From assembly GCA_013416445.1 (NCBI GenBank), contig JACCER010000010.1, forward strand, positions 62,001 to 126,000: a DNA stretch of 64,000 nt, read 5' to 3'. Under the pieces are notes generated by a model. That model was not told the origin of the DNA. It made no database searches and saw nothing but the letters and a program-made list of their open reading frames with translations. The position numbers and the translations under genes were made by a program. Shown piece after piece: positions 15,295-23,538 of this stretch; positions within the stretch are counted from its first letter, which is position 1, and the number at the start of each line of letters is the position of its first letter. Source of the stretch: Alcaligenaceae bacterium. Lineage in GTDB: Bacteria > Pseudomonadota > Gammaproteobacteria > Burkholderiales > Burkholderiaceae_B.

Positions 15295-17121
15295 GTGAAA
15301 CACCTACAACCGTCTTCTCTTGCACTACCTATACTGCCTCGGCGCCGATTCGTTCAGGGCCTTGCGGCTGGCGGCGTACTGTTGGGCTTATCGCCCTTCG
15401 CTCGAGCCGCCGGAGTTCCATCCGCCAATACGAGCACCGGCTCAGCCGCTGTGCTGACGGGGACCGAGTTCAACTTAGAGATCGGTGAGTCTCCCGTCAA
15501 TTTCACAGGCAACCCGCGCATCGCGACGACGGTGAATGGCTCGCTTCCTGCGCCTACCTTACGCTGGCGCGAAGGAGATACCATAACGATCCGTGTCAAA
15601 AATCGCTTGAAGGAAGCTACCTCCATCCATTGGCACGGCATCATCCTGCCCTTCCAAATGGATGGCGTGCCAGGCATCAGTTTTACGGGCATCGCTCCAG
15701 GAGAAACGTTCACCTACCGATTTAAAGTCGAGCAAAGCGGCACCTACTGGTATCACTCGCACTCGGGGATGCAGGAGGCGACAGGCGTTTATGGGGCGAT
15801 CATTATTGACCCAGTACAAACCGACCCTATACGGGCGGATCGGGAGTACGTCGTTCAGCTTTCTGACTGGACCGACGAAGATCCAATGCGAGTCCTGGCC
15901 AAACTCAAGATGCAAGGCGACTACTACAACTACAACCAGCCCACCGCCATTGATTTCTTCCAGGATGCGTCGCAAGAGGGTCTGAAAGCGGCTATCGATA
16001 AGCGCAAGATGTGGAACGAGATGCGCATGAGCCCGACCGATCTGGCGGATTTATCGGCCGATGTGCTTACCTATTTAATGAACGGCACAACCCCAGCTGG
16101 CAACTGGACCGGGCTGTTCCAACCCGGTGAGCGCGTTCGTCTGCGTTTCATCAATGGCGCAGCCAACACCTTCTACGACGTGCGTATACCAGGCCTGAAG
16201 CTAACCGTCGTTCAGGCGGACGGCGTCAATGTAGAACCGGTCACAGTGGATGAGTTCCGCTTTGGTCCAGGGGAAACCTATGACGTGCTGGTCGAACCAA
16301 AAGACGATACCTATACCGTTTTTGCGCAAGCCATGGATCGCACCGGGTATGCACGGGGCACGCTGGCTACGCGTGCCGGTCTCGACGCGCCCGTGCCCGC
16401 GCTTGACCCAGTCGAATGGCTCACCATGGCAGATATGATGGGTTCAATGGGCGCGGGCATGGCAGGAATGAGTCATGGCGCGGCCAGCCAATCATCTATG
16501 GGTGGTATGGATCACGGCGCTATGGCCGGAATGAACCACGGCAATATGGCAGGCATGACTGGTATGGATCATGGAGCAATGGCGACAGCCGGCGCCAGCA
16601 CCCAAGTACGCCATGCCAGGACCGAGTATGGCCCCAGCATTGATATGCGGGTCGATATGCCGCGCACCAATCTGGACGATCCCGGCATTGGGCTGCGCAA
16701 CAACGGCCGCCGAGTATTGACGTTATCAGACTTGCACACCGTGGGCGGTGCAATGGATCCGCGTGGCGCAGAGCGTGAAATCGAGCTTCATCTGACCGGG
16801 AACATGGAACGCTATGCCTGGTCATTCGATGGCGTTGAGTATGGAAAATCGACGCCTGTGCATTTTCGCTACGGCGAGCGGGTCCGGGTTATTTTGCACA
16901 ACGACACCATGATGACGCACCCCATGCACTTGCACGGCATGTGGAGTGAGCTGGAGGCGCCCGACGGTAGCTTTCAGGCGCGCCGCCACACAATTCCGGT
17001 GCAGCCGGCGCAACGCATCAGCTTTCTCGTGACCGCCGATGCACTGGGTCGCTGGGCCTGGCATTGCCATTTGATGCTGCATATGGATGCGGGGATGTTT
17101 CGTGAAGTGGTGGTGGCATGA
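15295..17121 (+). CDS. copA: Copper resistance multicopper oxidase CopA/PcoA
   Basis: About 608 residues, with a twin-arginine signal (RRRFVQGLAAGGVLLGLSPF), match periplasmic CopA/PcoA along the whole length. Marks include LTGTEFNLEIGESPVNFTG, SIHWHGIILPFQMDG, YWYHSHSGMQ, SDWTDEDP, HPMHLHGMWS and HCHLMLHMDAGMF. The Met/His-rich section (MDHGAMAGMNHGNMAGM, near residues 410-430) binds copper. The enzyme oxidises Cu(I) and sequesters copper in the periplasm. I prefer the GTG at 15295, with GGGA upstream, over the TTG at 15280. The stop overlaps the start of copB (ATGA), so the genes are translationally coupled. It follows a CopR-type promoter. Confidence 0.95.
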   Translation: MKHLQPSSLALPILPRRRFVQGLAAGGVLLGLSPFARAAGVPSANTSTGSAAVLTGTEFNLEIGESPVNFTGNPRIATTVNGSLPAPTLRWREGDTITIRVKNRLKEATSIHWHGIILPFQMDGVPGISFTGIAPGETFTYRFKVEQSGTYWYHSHSGMQEATGVYGAIIIDPVQTDPIRADREYVVQLSDWTDEDPMRVLAKLKMQGDYYNYNQPTAIDFFQDASQEGLKAAIDKRKMWNEMRMSPTDLADLSADVLTYLMNGTTPAGNWTGLFQPGERVRLRFINGAANTFYDVRIPGLKLTVVQADGVNVEPVTVDEFRFGPGETYDVLVEPKDDTYTVFAQAMDRTGYARGTLATRAGLDAPVPALDPVEWLTMADMMGSMGAGMAGMSHGAASQSSMGGMDHGAMAGMNHGNMAGMTGMDHGAMATAGASTQVRHARTEYGPSIDMRVDMPRTNLDDPGIGLRNNGRRVLTLSDLHTVGGAMDPRGAEREIELHLTGNMERYAWSFDGVEYGKSTPVHFRYGERVRVILHNDTMMTHPMHLHGMWSELEAPDGSFQARRHTIPVQPAQRISFLVTADALGRWAWHCHLMLHMDAGMFREVVVA

Positions 17122-18254
17122 GCTTAATAAACAAGAAAAAGGGAATCTTGACCGTGAATATCCATATAAGAAAACGCATTCTTGCAGCCGCTATCGCAAC
17201 GCTGGGCGCAACTCCACTTCTTTCCTACGCCCAAGCGCATGACGCCCATAGCAGCCATACCGCCATGCCGGCCAGCTCGGCTCCTGCCGATGCAGCAGGC
17301 ATGCCTGGCATGGACCATGGCTCAATGAATATGAGTGGCCAGGATCACGGTGCCATGAATATGAAGTCAAGTCCCGCAACTAAGCCAGCAGAGTCCATAC
17401 CGGGTATGAACCATGGCCAAGTCAACACAACTCAGACGACTACTGCTCACGATATGGGAGCCATGGACATGAGCGGTGGCGAAATGGATCATGGTGATAT
17501 GCAGATGCAAGGGGGCTCGGCCCCGCCAGATGCCCGCGATCCGAATGCCTACTCCGATGGCTACGTGCGTAATGCGGGCAAATATGCGCTGCCACCCTCA
17601 GAAGCGCTAGTCATGTCGGACATGCACAACTTCGGTTCGGTCTACTTCGACCGGTTGGAATACGTCAGGGCACGAGGCGAGGAATGGGCGGCCTATGAAG
17701 GCGAGGCCTGGTATGGCAGCACCTATAACCGTGCCGTAGTCAAGGCCGAAGGCGAAGTGGCGAGCGGCAAGTTACAAGAGTCCAAGACGCAATTGCTTTG
17801 GCGCCATGCCGTTTCAACATTCTGGAATACGGAACTGGGCGTGCGATTCGACCACGCTCAAGGAGCACCAAACCGGGAATGGATGGCATTTGGCTTTAAA
17901 GGGTTGGCACCCTACTGGTTCGAGGTGGATGCCACCGCTTATGTAGGCTCCAGCGGACGAACCGCCCTGGGGTTAAAGGCGGAGTACGACATCTTGCTAA
18001 CTCAAAAGCTCTACCTTCAACCGAGCGTGGAAGTGAACTTCTACGGCAAGGACGATGAACGACGGGGCATCGGTAGCGGCCTGACAGACGGCACAGCGGG
18101 CTTGCGCCTCAAATACGAAATCACGCGTCAATTTGTGCCCTACGTGGGCGTAGAATGGTCCAGTAAATTCGGAAAAACGGCAGATTACGCACGCACGGCG
18201 GGCAACTCCAAGCAGGAAACCCGTTTTGTAGCCGGATTAAGTTTTCGATTTTAA
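17118..18254 (+). CDS. copB: Copper resistance outer-membrane protein CopB
   Basis: The 378-residue CopB/PcoB-type protein has a signal peptide (RKRILAAAIATLGATPLLSY). A disordered Met/His-rich domain follows (about 40-130; repeats such as GMDHGSMNMSGQDHGAMNM). The C-terminal beta-barrel (about 140-378) ends in LSFRF, with the terminal Phe usual for outer-membrane barrels. Family motifs include YVRNAGKYALPPSE, LEYVRARGEEWAAYEGEAWY and NTELGVRFDHA. It works with CopA in copper tolerance, probably by binding or exporting copper at the outer membrane. The ATG overlaps the copA stop; a GTG at 17154, nearer the signal peptide, is an alternative start. Confidence 0.92.
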   Translation: MSLINKKKGILTVNIHIRKRILAAAIATLGATPLLSYAQAHDAHSSHTAMPASSAPADAAGMPGMDHGSMNMSGQDHGAMNMKSSPATKPAESIPGMNHGQVNTTQTTTAHDMGAMDMSGGEMDHGDMQMQGGSAPPDARDPNAYSDGYVRNAGKYALPPSEALVMSDMHNFGSVYFDRLEYVRARGEEWAAYEGEAWYGSTYNRAVVKAEGEVASGKLQESKTQLLWRHAVSTFWNTELGVRFDHAQGAPNREWMAFGFKGLAPYWFEVDATAYVGSSGRTALGLKAEYDILLTQKLYLQPSVEVNFYGKDDERRGIGSGLTDGTAGLRLKYEITRQFVPYVGVEWSSKFGKTADYARTAGNSKQETRFVAGLSFRF

Positions 18255-18317
18255 CTGTTGTACCAGGGAACATCACGTCTGATGCTCTTACTTTTCCCTT
18301 ATCCAAAAGTGGTTTTC

Positions 18318-18830
18318 ATGAAAAAAACGCTATCTATATTGATATTAAGCACGTTACCCGTCCTGGCATTTGCTGCTGGGAACCATGGTGGAGGTCATGA
18401 GATGAAGGACGGCACCATGATGCAAGGCCATGACATGTCCAGCATGAAAAAAAGTAATTCAGCCATGGGACAGCCAGGCGATCCCGCCAAGGTCACTCAG
18501 ACGATAGAAATTGTCATGGAAGACACCATGCGATTTACGCCGGGCGAGATCAACGTGAAAGCCGGTGACACTGTTCGATTTTTAATTAAAAATTCCGGCA
18601 AAGTCCCTCACGAAATGGTGATTGGCTTAGCTGACGAGATGCGCGCTCATGCCGCCATGATGCAAAAAATGCCAGGCATGAAACATGCCGAACCCAATAT
18701 GATCTCGCTTAACCCCGGCCAAAAAAGCGGCCTAGTCTGGCAGTTTACCCAAGCCGGCACTGTTGACTTTGCCTGTCTCGTGGCTGGGCACATGGAAGCG
18801 GGCATGATCGGTAAGGTGAAAGTCGGATGA
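18318..18830 (+). CDS. Periplasmic cupredoxin (CopI/plastocyanin-like)
   Basis: The 170-residue product starts MKKTLSILILSTLPVLAFAA, a clear signal peptide, which fixes the start at 18318. A His/Met-rich linker (GNHGGGHEMKDGTMMQGHDM) leads to a cupredoxin domain (about 65-170). The copper ligands are visible as VPHEMVIG (His) and FACLVAGHMEAGM (Cys, His, Met). The domain has the type-1 copper fold and resembles CopI, which protects against periplasmic copper in several proteobacteria. It follows copB by about 60 bases and is probably in the copAB transcript. Electron transfer to the cytochrome c encoded at 23014-23490 is possible but speculative. Confidence 0.85.
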   Translation: MKKTLSILILSTLPVLAFAAGNHGGGHEMKDGTMMQGHDMSSMKKSNSAMGQPGDPAKVTQTIEIVMEDTMRFTPGEINVKAGDTVRFLIKNSGKVPHEMVIGLADEMRAHAAMMQKMPGMKHAEPNMISLNPGQKSGLVWQFTQAGTVDFACLVAGHMEAGMIGKVKVG

Positions 18831-19038
18831 CCGATATTAAAAAAATAACACCTAATGGCTTGGCGCCCCATTCACGTCGTAATGGATAGTCAGGCACAGT
18901 AGACACAATACAGTTCCACAGAGCGGCGGCACTGCGAATGCAGTGTCGCCAACACTTTTTCCCCCACCCTAACCGGAACCAATCCGGCTAGAAAAGGCGA
19001 GCCACACGAGAGCAACAGCCAAACATTTTCCACATGAC

Positions 19039-19641
19039 ATGCATACGATATCAAAAAGCCTATTACTCATCACCGCTTATCTTTTAACTAGTACCGCCGT
19101 AGCATCTGGGGTTAAACAGACCACTAGGATCCAAGTTCACGCGCTTATCAAACACTCTCATACAGTAGCTCCTCAGGCCAAGAACTTACGAACAATGTTT
19201 CTTGACACGCCACTTGTCCAGCGCGCACGTATCAACTCACCCTTTGGCTACCGGCTACATCCTGTCTCGGGCAAATGGGCAGGCCATCAAGGCCTTGATT
19301 ACCCTGCCCCAAAAGGCACCCCCATCCGCGCAACGGCTCAGGGAAAAATCTCTTTCATTGGCGTCCAAAATGGATACGGTAAAGTAATTTTCATAGAGCA
19401 CGAAAATAATTACTCTACCGTTTATGCGCATCAAAGTCGTTTTAAAAATGGTCTAAAAAACGGTACCAGTATAAAAAAGGGGCAAATTATTGGCTATGTT
19501 GGCTCAACAGGAACATCCAGTGGCCCTCATTTGCATTATGAACTGCGTGTCAATAATAACCCGATAGATCCTATTCAAGAAAAACAACGTCTGTTCGCTT
19601 TGACATCAACAAAAAACGTAGCTACCAGCTCATTAAACTGA
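19039..19641 (+). CDS. M23 family metallopeptidase
   Basis: The 200-residue protein has a signal peptide (MHTISKSLLLITAYLLTSTAVA) and a LytM/M23 domain (about 65-185). The zinc motifs are intact: GHQGLDYPAPKG (HxxxD) and GPHLHYELRVN (HxH), with NSPFGYRLHPVSG in front. Such enzymes cut peptidoglycan cross-bridges or act as septal activators. M23 genes are repeatedly seen in copper islands close to copAB, where they may aid envelope remodelling; the link is unproven. AT content is higher than in copA. It begins about 200 bases after the cupredoxin gene, with no clear promoter of its own. Confidence 0.88.
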   Translation: MHTISKSLLLITAYLLTSTAVASGVKQTTRIQVHALIKHSHTVAPQAKNLRTMFLDTPLVQRARINSPFGYRLHPVSGKWAGHQGLDYPAPKGTPIRATAQGKISFIGVQNGYGKVIFIEHENNYSTVYAHQSRFKNGLKNGTSIKKGQIIGYVGSTGTSSGPHLHYELRVNNNPIDPIQEKQRLFALTSTKNVATSSLN

Positions 19642-19855
19642 TGAACAGATCTGGCGAGTAACTCGTCGCGATGACAAGCGTGCTGACTAACAATCACATC
19701 TTTTTCTCATGACAATTCGCGACACAAGGCAATGGGTGCCACAGTAACGAAACTGGTGAAGGTTCTCCACACTCCGCGGATAAAGAGGTTTCATCCGCTC
19801 ATAGCATTTACCCCACAGGAAAAAGCGTTGGATCGCTGTGCCTGACACTGAGTTA

Positions 19856-19954
19856 CACAGCCATCACTTAGCCCTGACCAATCCCTATGACCTCACCATC
19901 CTAGATGTGATGTTACCCAATGTCGGCAACTGGCAATTTAACAACGTCGGTTAA
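19856..19954 (+). pseudogene. Relic of a CopR-like receiver domain
   Basis: Translation from 19856 gives HSHHLALTNPYDLTILDVML, then PNVGNWQFNNVG and a stop. This aligns with residues 37-60 of CopR ([20 protein letters not shown], then DVDGW), including the phospho-acceptor Asp. Nothing recognisable precedes or follows. It is a fragment of a second copR-type gene, probably left when a copper module was rearranged. Confidence 0.6.
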
Positions 19955-20051
19955 ACGCCAGCCTACAGAAATATAATCAAAACTCTGGACTATTTTGGCG
20001 TCCATTTACGCGAACTAAAGTTGCACAAGGTCCGCTTGTTCGGCCACTCAT

Positions 20052-20095
20052 GTTAATGCTCAATCCCACGGCAACCGTAGCGATTGAGCATTAAC
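20052..20095 (-). terminator. Strong hairpin downstream of copper ATPase
   Basis: GTTAATGCTCAATC (20052-20065) and GATTGAGCATTAAC (20082-20095) form a perfect 14-bp stem, with a smaller ACGG-CAA-CCGT stem in the loop. It starts five bases past the ATPase stop. There is no marked T-run, so it may act as terminator or 3' stabiliser. Confidence 0.55.
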
Positions 20096-20100
20096 TATAT

Positions 20101-22437
20101 TCAAACTGAGTTGCGAAGGCGTAGTGCATTAAAAACAACTGACGCTGAACTTAAGCTCATGGCCAATGCAGCAAACATAGGCGAGAGCAAAAGCCCCATA
20201 AATGGGTACAGCACACCTGCTGCCAGAGGCACGCCCAGCGCGTTGTATATGAATGCAAAGCCCAGGTTTTGCTTCATATTGGCAACCGTTTTGTTAGATA
20301 AGTTCTGGGCCGTGGAGATACCGCGCAAGTCGCCTTTAACCAGCGTCACTTGCGCACTACTCATGGCGACATCAGTTCCGGTCCCCATTGCAATACCAAC
20401 ATCAGCTTTCGCCAAAGCAGGTGCATCGTTGATACCGTCACCAGCCATCGCAACAATGCGCCCTTGCGCTTGAAGCTTACTGACTAGGTCAAGCTTATCG
20501 GCGGGTTTGACTTCACCAAAAACTTCTTCAATACCCAAGCGTTCTGCTACGGCCTTCGCGGTCGTAACGCCATCACCGGTGGCCATGATGACGCGGATTC
20601 CTGCATCCTTCAACATCTGCATCGCTTCGGGCGTACTTTGCTTGATGGGGTCAGAGACGGCCAACAAGCCTGCCAACTGACCATCAATGGCTAGATACAT
20701 CACACTAGCTCCCTGCGTGCGGAAGTTTTCTGCTGTATCGGTCATCTCGGCTACATCAACGTTTTCTTGCTGCATGAGCGCTGTATTGCCCAACACCAGG
20801 AACTTACCGTCAACCTGACCGCGAACCCCTATACCACTGCCTGATTCGAAGTTGTCTACGGAACTGAGAGCCAATTCTTGTTCACGCGCTGCGCTGACAA
20901 TAGCATCGGCCAGGGGATGTTCACTGCCTTGGTCCAGACTCGCAGCAAGGCGCAGTACTTCGCTGTCCTCTAGGCTGCCAGCAGAAACGGCTTGATCAAA
21001 GGCAGGACGACCCTCTGTTAGCGTACCGGTTTTATCGACAATAAGTGTATCGACTTTACGCAAATTCTCGATTGCCGCTGCATCGCGAAACAGTACCCCC
21101 TGGGTAGCACCACGGCCTGTTGCCACCATGACGGACATCGGCGTGGCCAATCCCAACGCACATGGGCACGCGATAATTAGAACAGCCACGGCATTGATCA
21201 GCCCATAGACCCAGCTTGGTTGCGGCCCCCAAAAGCCCCAGACGAACACGGTGATGATCGCAATAACAACCACGGCAATAACAAAATAGCCTGCAACCAG
21301 GTCCGCCATGCGCTGCATTGGCGCGCGCGAGCGCTGTGCTTGCGCCACGAGTTGCACAATTTGGGATAGTACCGTTGCCGAACCCACCTTTTCTGCACGT
21401 ATTATCAGCGCACCAGACGTATTCATTGTCGCGCCTATAACCTTGTCGCCAGGGCCTTTACTGACGGGTATAGGCTCCCCCGTTAGCATAGACTCATCCA
21501 ATGAGCTGGAGCCCTCTTCTACGACACCATCAACGGGCACTTTTTCTCCAGGTCGTACGCGCAAACGATCACCTTCATGAACATGTGTCAGCGGGACATC
21601 CTCTTCTGTCCCATCGGCGTTGATGCGGCGGGCCGTCTTAGGTGCCAGACCAAGCAAGGAACGAATCGCAGCAGAGGTTTCTGATCGCGCACGCAGCTCA
21701 AGGACTTGGCCGAGTAGCGTCAGCGAAATAATTACTACAGCTGCTTCAAAGTAGACATCCACGCGTCCCATAGACATAAACGTGTCGGGAAATAGGCCAG
21801 GGGCTACTGTTGCGAGCGTGCTATAGATAAATGCCGCGCCAGTACCTAGGCCGATAAGGGTCCACATATTGGGACTACGGTTAATAATCGATTGCCAGCC
21901 ACGAACGAAGAAAGGTTGACCTGCCCATAGTACGACCGGAATCGATAATACGAGTTCAACCCATGTTTGCGTTCTTATTTCAAACCAGCCAAGCTTAGGG
22001 CCGAACATGGCAAGGACGGTAACAACGACTGTAAGCGGTAGTGTCCACCAAAACCGTCGCGAGAAGTCTTTGAGCTCTGGGTTGTCATCATCCAGCGTTG
22101 GCATCAACGGTTCAAGTGCCATACCACATTTAGGACAACTACCCGGATGATCCTGGCGAATCTCTGGATGCATCGGGCAGGTGTAAATTGTTCCAGGAGC
22201 CGCCTCTTCGACAGCCTCAGGGCTCGCACCTTGTGCTCCAGTGAACTTTTCCGGATTATGTTTGAACGTTTCCAGGCACTTTGTGCTACAGAAATAAAAA
22301 GTTTCCCCTTCTCGTTCCAACTGATTGGGAGAGTCTTCGGTTACGTTCATACCGCACACAGGATCGGTAAGGTGTGAACCAGAGTTTGACTGCTCTACAT
22401 GATGATTATGGGAGTGTTCAATCTTATTCTGTTTCAT
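20101..22437 (-). CDS. P1B-type copper-exporting ATPase with YHS and metal-binding N-terminus
   Basis: The 778-residue P1B ATPase has an unusual N-terminus. A His stretch (HSHNHHVEQ) is followed by a YHS domain (DPVCGMNV … [12 protein letters not shown], about 22-62) and a heavy-metal-binding motif (YTCPMHPEI … [10 protein letters not shown], about 84-110), in place of HMA domains. Core motifs are intact: TGEP, the transmembrane metal site [10 protein letters not shown], phosphorylation motif DKTGTLTEG and hinge GDGINDAPA. It pumps Cu(I) (or Cu/Ag) from cytoplasm to periplasm. It is the last of five minus-strand genes starting at 26322 (gaps 49-103 bases), which I infer to be one CopR-controlled operon. 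A strong hairpin follows the stop. Confidence 0.92.
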   Translation of the reverse strand: MKQNKIEHSHNHHVEQSNSGSHLTDPVCGMNVTEDSPNQLEREGETFYFCSTKCLETFKHNPEKFTGAQGASPEAVEEAAPGTIYTCPMHPEIRQDHPGSCPKCGMALEPLMPTLDDDNPELKDFSRRFWWTLPLTVVVTVLAMFGPKLGWFEIRTQTWVELVLSIPVVLWAGQPFFVRGWQSIINRSPNMWTLIGLGTGAAFIYSTLATVAPGLFPDTFMSMGRVDVYFEAAVVIISLTLLGQVLELRARSETSAAIRSLLGLAPKTARRINADGTEEDVPLTHVHEGDRLRVRPGEKVPVDGVVEEGSSSLDESMLTGEPIPVSKGPGDKVIGATMNTSGALIIRAEKVGSATVLSQIVQLVAQAQRSRAPMQRMADLVAGYFVIAVVVIAIITVFVWGFWGPQPSWVYGLINAVAVLIIACPCALGLATPMSVMVATGRGATQGVLFRDAAAIENLRKVDTLIVDKTGTLTEGRPAFDQAVSAGSLEDSEVLRLAASLDQGSEHPLADAIVSAAREQELALSSVDNFESGSGIGVRGQVDGKFLVLGNTALMQQENVDVAEMTDTAENFRTQGASVMYLAIDGQLAGLLAVSDPIKQSTPEAMQMLKDAGIRVIMATGDGVTTAKAVAERLGIEEVFGEVKPADKLDLVSKLQAQGRIVAMAGDGINDAPALAKADVGIAMGTGTDVAMSSAQVTLVKGDLRGISTAQNLSNKTVANMKQNLGFAFIYNALGVPLAAGVLYPFMGLLLSPMFAALAMSLSSASVVFNALRLRNSV

Positions 22438-22540
22438 GACTATAAAAACCTTTCCAGGAGAGGATTACCAGATAGCGGTGAATGCTGACCTGCGCGAGCA
22501 TGGACATTTTTGCGCTTAGGGAGAATACAAAATACAGCTA

Positions 22541-22957
22541 TTAATCTCGAGAAAACGGCTTACCGTTAAAATCGACAGTGACCAAATTGCCGTTAAGCTC
22601 ACCCATTCCCGGTGCATTCAGTGGCATGCCTGGAGCAGAAACACCCTTTACTGAAGCGTCGGAAAGAAGCTTATGCACGACATTGGCTGGTACATGCCCT
22701 TCAACAAGCTGCCCTGTACTGGTTAGTACACCGGTATGGCACGAGCTTAGCTTCATGGGTACGCCGAGCTTATTCTTTACTGCAACGATATCGTTGGTCT
22801 TGATCGTTGTCACCTCGAAACCAGCATCCTGCATATGCGTTATCCAAGCGCCACAGCAGCCACAGTTAGGATCTTGATAGACCGTCATTGATTTTTCTGC
22901 AGCATGTGCAAAAGAAGATGCGGTCGTCAGTGCGATCGCTACTAGCCATAACTTCAT
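22541..22957 (-). CDS. DUF411 periplasmic metal-binding protein (CopG-like)
   Basis: This 138-residue protein has a signal peptide (MKLWLVAIALTTASSFAHA). The DUF411 signature DPNCGCCGAWITHM follows, with three clustered cysteines, and then LSSCHTGVL and a VEGHVPA segment. CopG of Pseudomonas belongs to the family, has a thioredoxin-like fold, and binds copper clusters in the periplasm, perhaps exchanging Cu(I)/Cu(II). It lies between the cytochrome c gene and the copper ATPase on the same strand. The conserved His and Cys residues are present. A redox partner among the neighbours is likely but not proven. Confidence 0.87.
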   Translation of the reverse strand: MKLWLVAIALTTASSFAHAAEKSMTVYQDPNCGCCGAWITHMQDAGFEVTTIKTNDIVAVKNKLGVPMKLSSCHTGVLTSTGQLVEGHVPANVVHKLLSDASVKGVSAPGMPLNAPGMGELNGNLVTVDFNGKPFSRD

Positions 22958-23013
22958 GAGATCAACTCCAAAAACAAAGCTTAAATTACGAAAAAAACGC
23001 TAACGCAGGCTGC

Positions 23014-23490
23014 TTATCGCTGGCGCTGCTGCAATGTGACTTCCTTTTGTGCCTGCAATACCTTGGGAGGCCAAGTACTTTTGATATAAGTAATGACTGC
23101 CACAATCTCTTCATCAGTCAAGACATCTCCGTAGGCAGGCATATCACTTTCATAACGTGGCGGAGCGGTTTTTCCAGGAACGAGCCCATTTTTGACTATG
23201 TCGACCAACATGGCGTCAGGATGATGCCATGTGTGCCCCGTCTTATCGTGCGGGGGTGCAGGCAATCTGCCACTGGGCAATCGTTGTCGCCAGTCTGGCT
23301 GTCCTTGTAGTGATTCACCGTGGCATGATGCGCAGTTATTTGCGTAGATGACCTTGCCTTGCATCACAAGATTCGTGTCTGCAGGATCAATGAATGCAGG
23401 TCCAGATTCTTGCATCATGTTGTAAATGACGGCCCCGGCACCAACGATGATGACACCGAGTGCCCCGAGGATTAATTTTTTCTTTGCCAT
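23014..23490 (-). CDS. Membrane-anchored or periplasmic mono-heme cytochrome c
   Basis: The 158-residue protein has an N-terminal hydrophobic helix (KLILGALGVIIVGAGAVIYNM), which is either a signal anchor or signal peptide. It has one heme-binding motif, CASCH, in NNCASCHGESLQG, and a downstream MPAYGD that offers the axial Met. The domain resembles class I cytochromes c (cytochrome c oxidase subunit or CccA type). It is encoded within the copper operon, so it could accept electrons from copper oxidation. The complete ccm operon 4 kb away could attach its heme. Gaps to both neighbours are about 50 bases. Confidence 0.85.
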   Translation of the reverse strand: MAKKKLILGALGVIIVGAGAVIYNMMQESGPAFIDPADTNLVMQGKVIYANNCASCHGESLQGQPDWRQRLPSGRLPAPPHDKTGHTWHHPDAMLVDIVKNGLVPGKTAPPRYESDMPAYGDVLTDEEIVAVITYIKSTWPPKVLQAQKEVTLQQRQR

Positions 23491-23538
23491 GTCAATACGA
23501 TAGGTTATTTAAATGTCACCACATGCTACATGCAGTGC

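Larger units (their letters stand above)
19642..20100. other. Decayed region with response-regulator relic
   Basis: These 460 bases have no intact gene. They contain a copR-like receiver fragment (19856-19954) and the hairpin behind the ATPase gene (20052-20095). The rest gives only short frames and looks like an old recombination scar. Confidence 0.5.
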
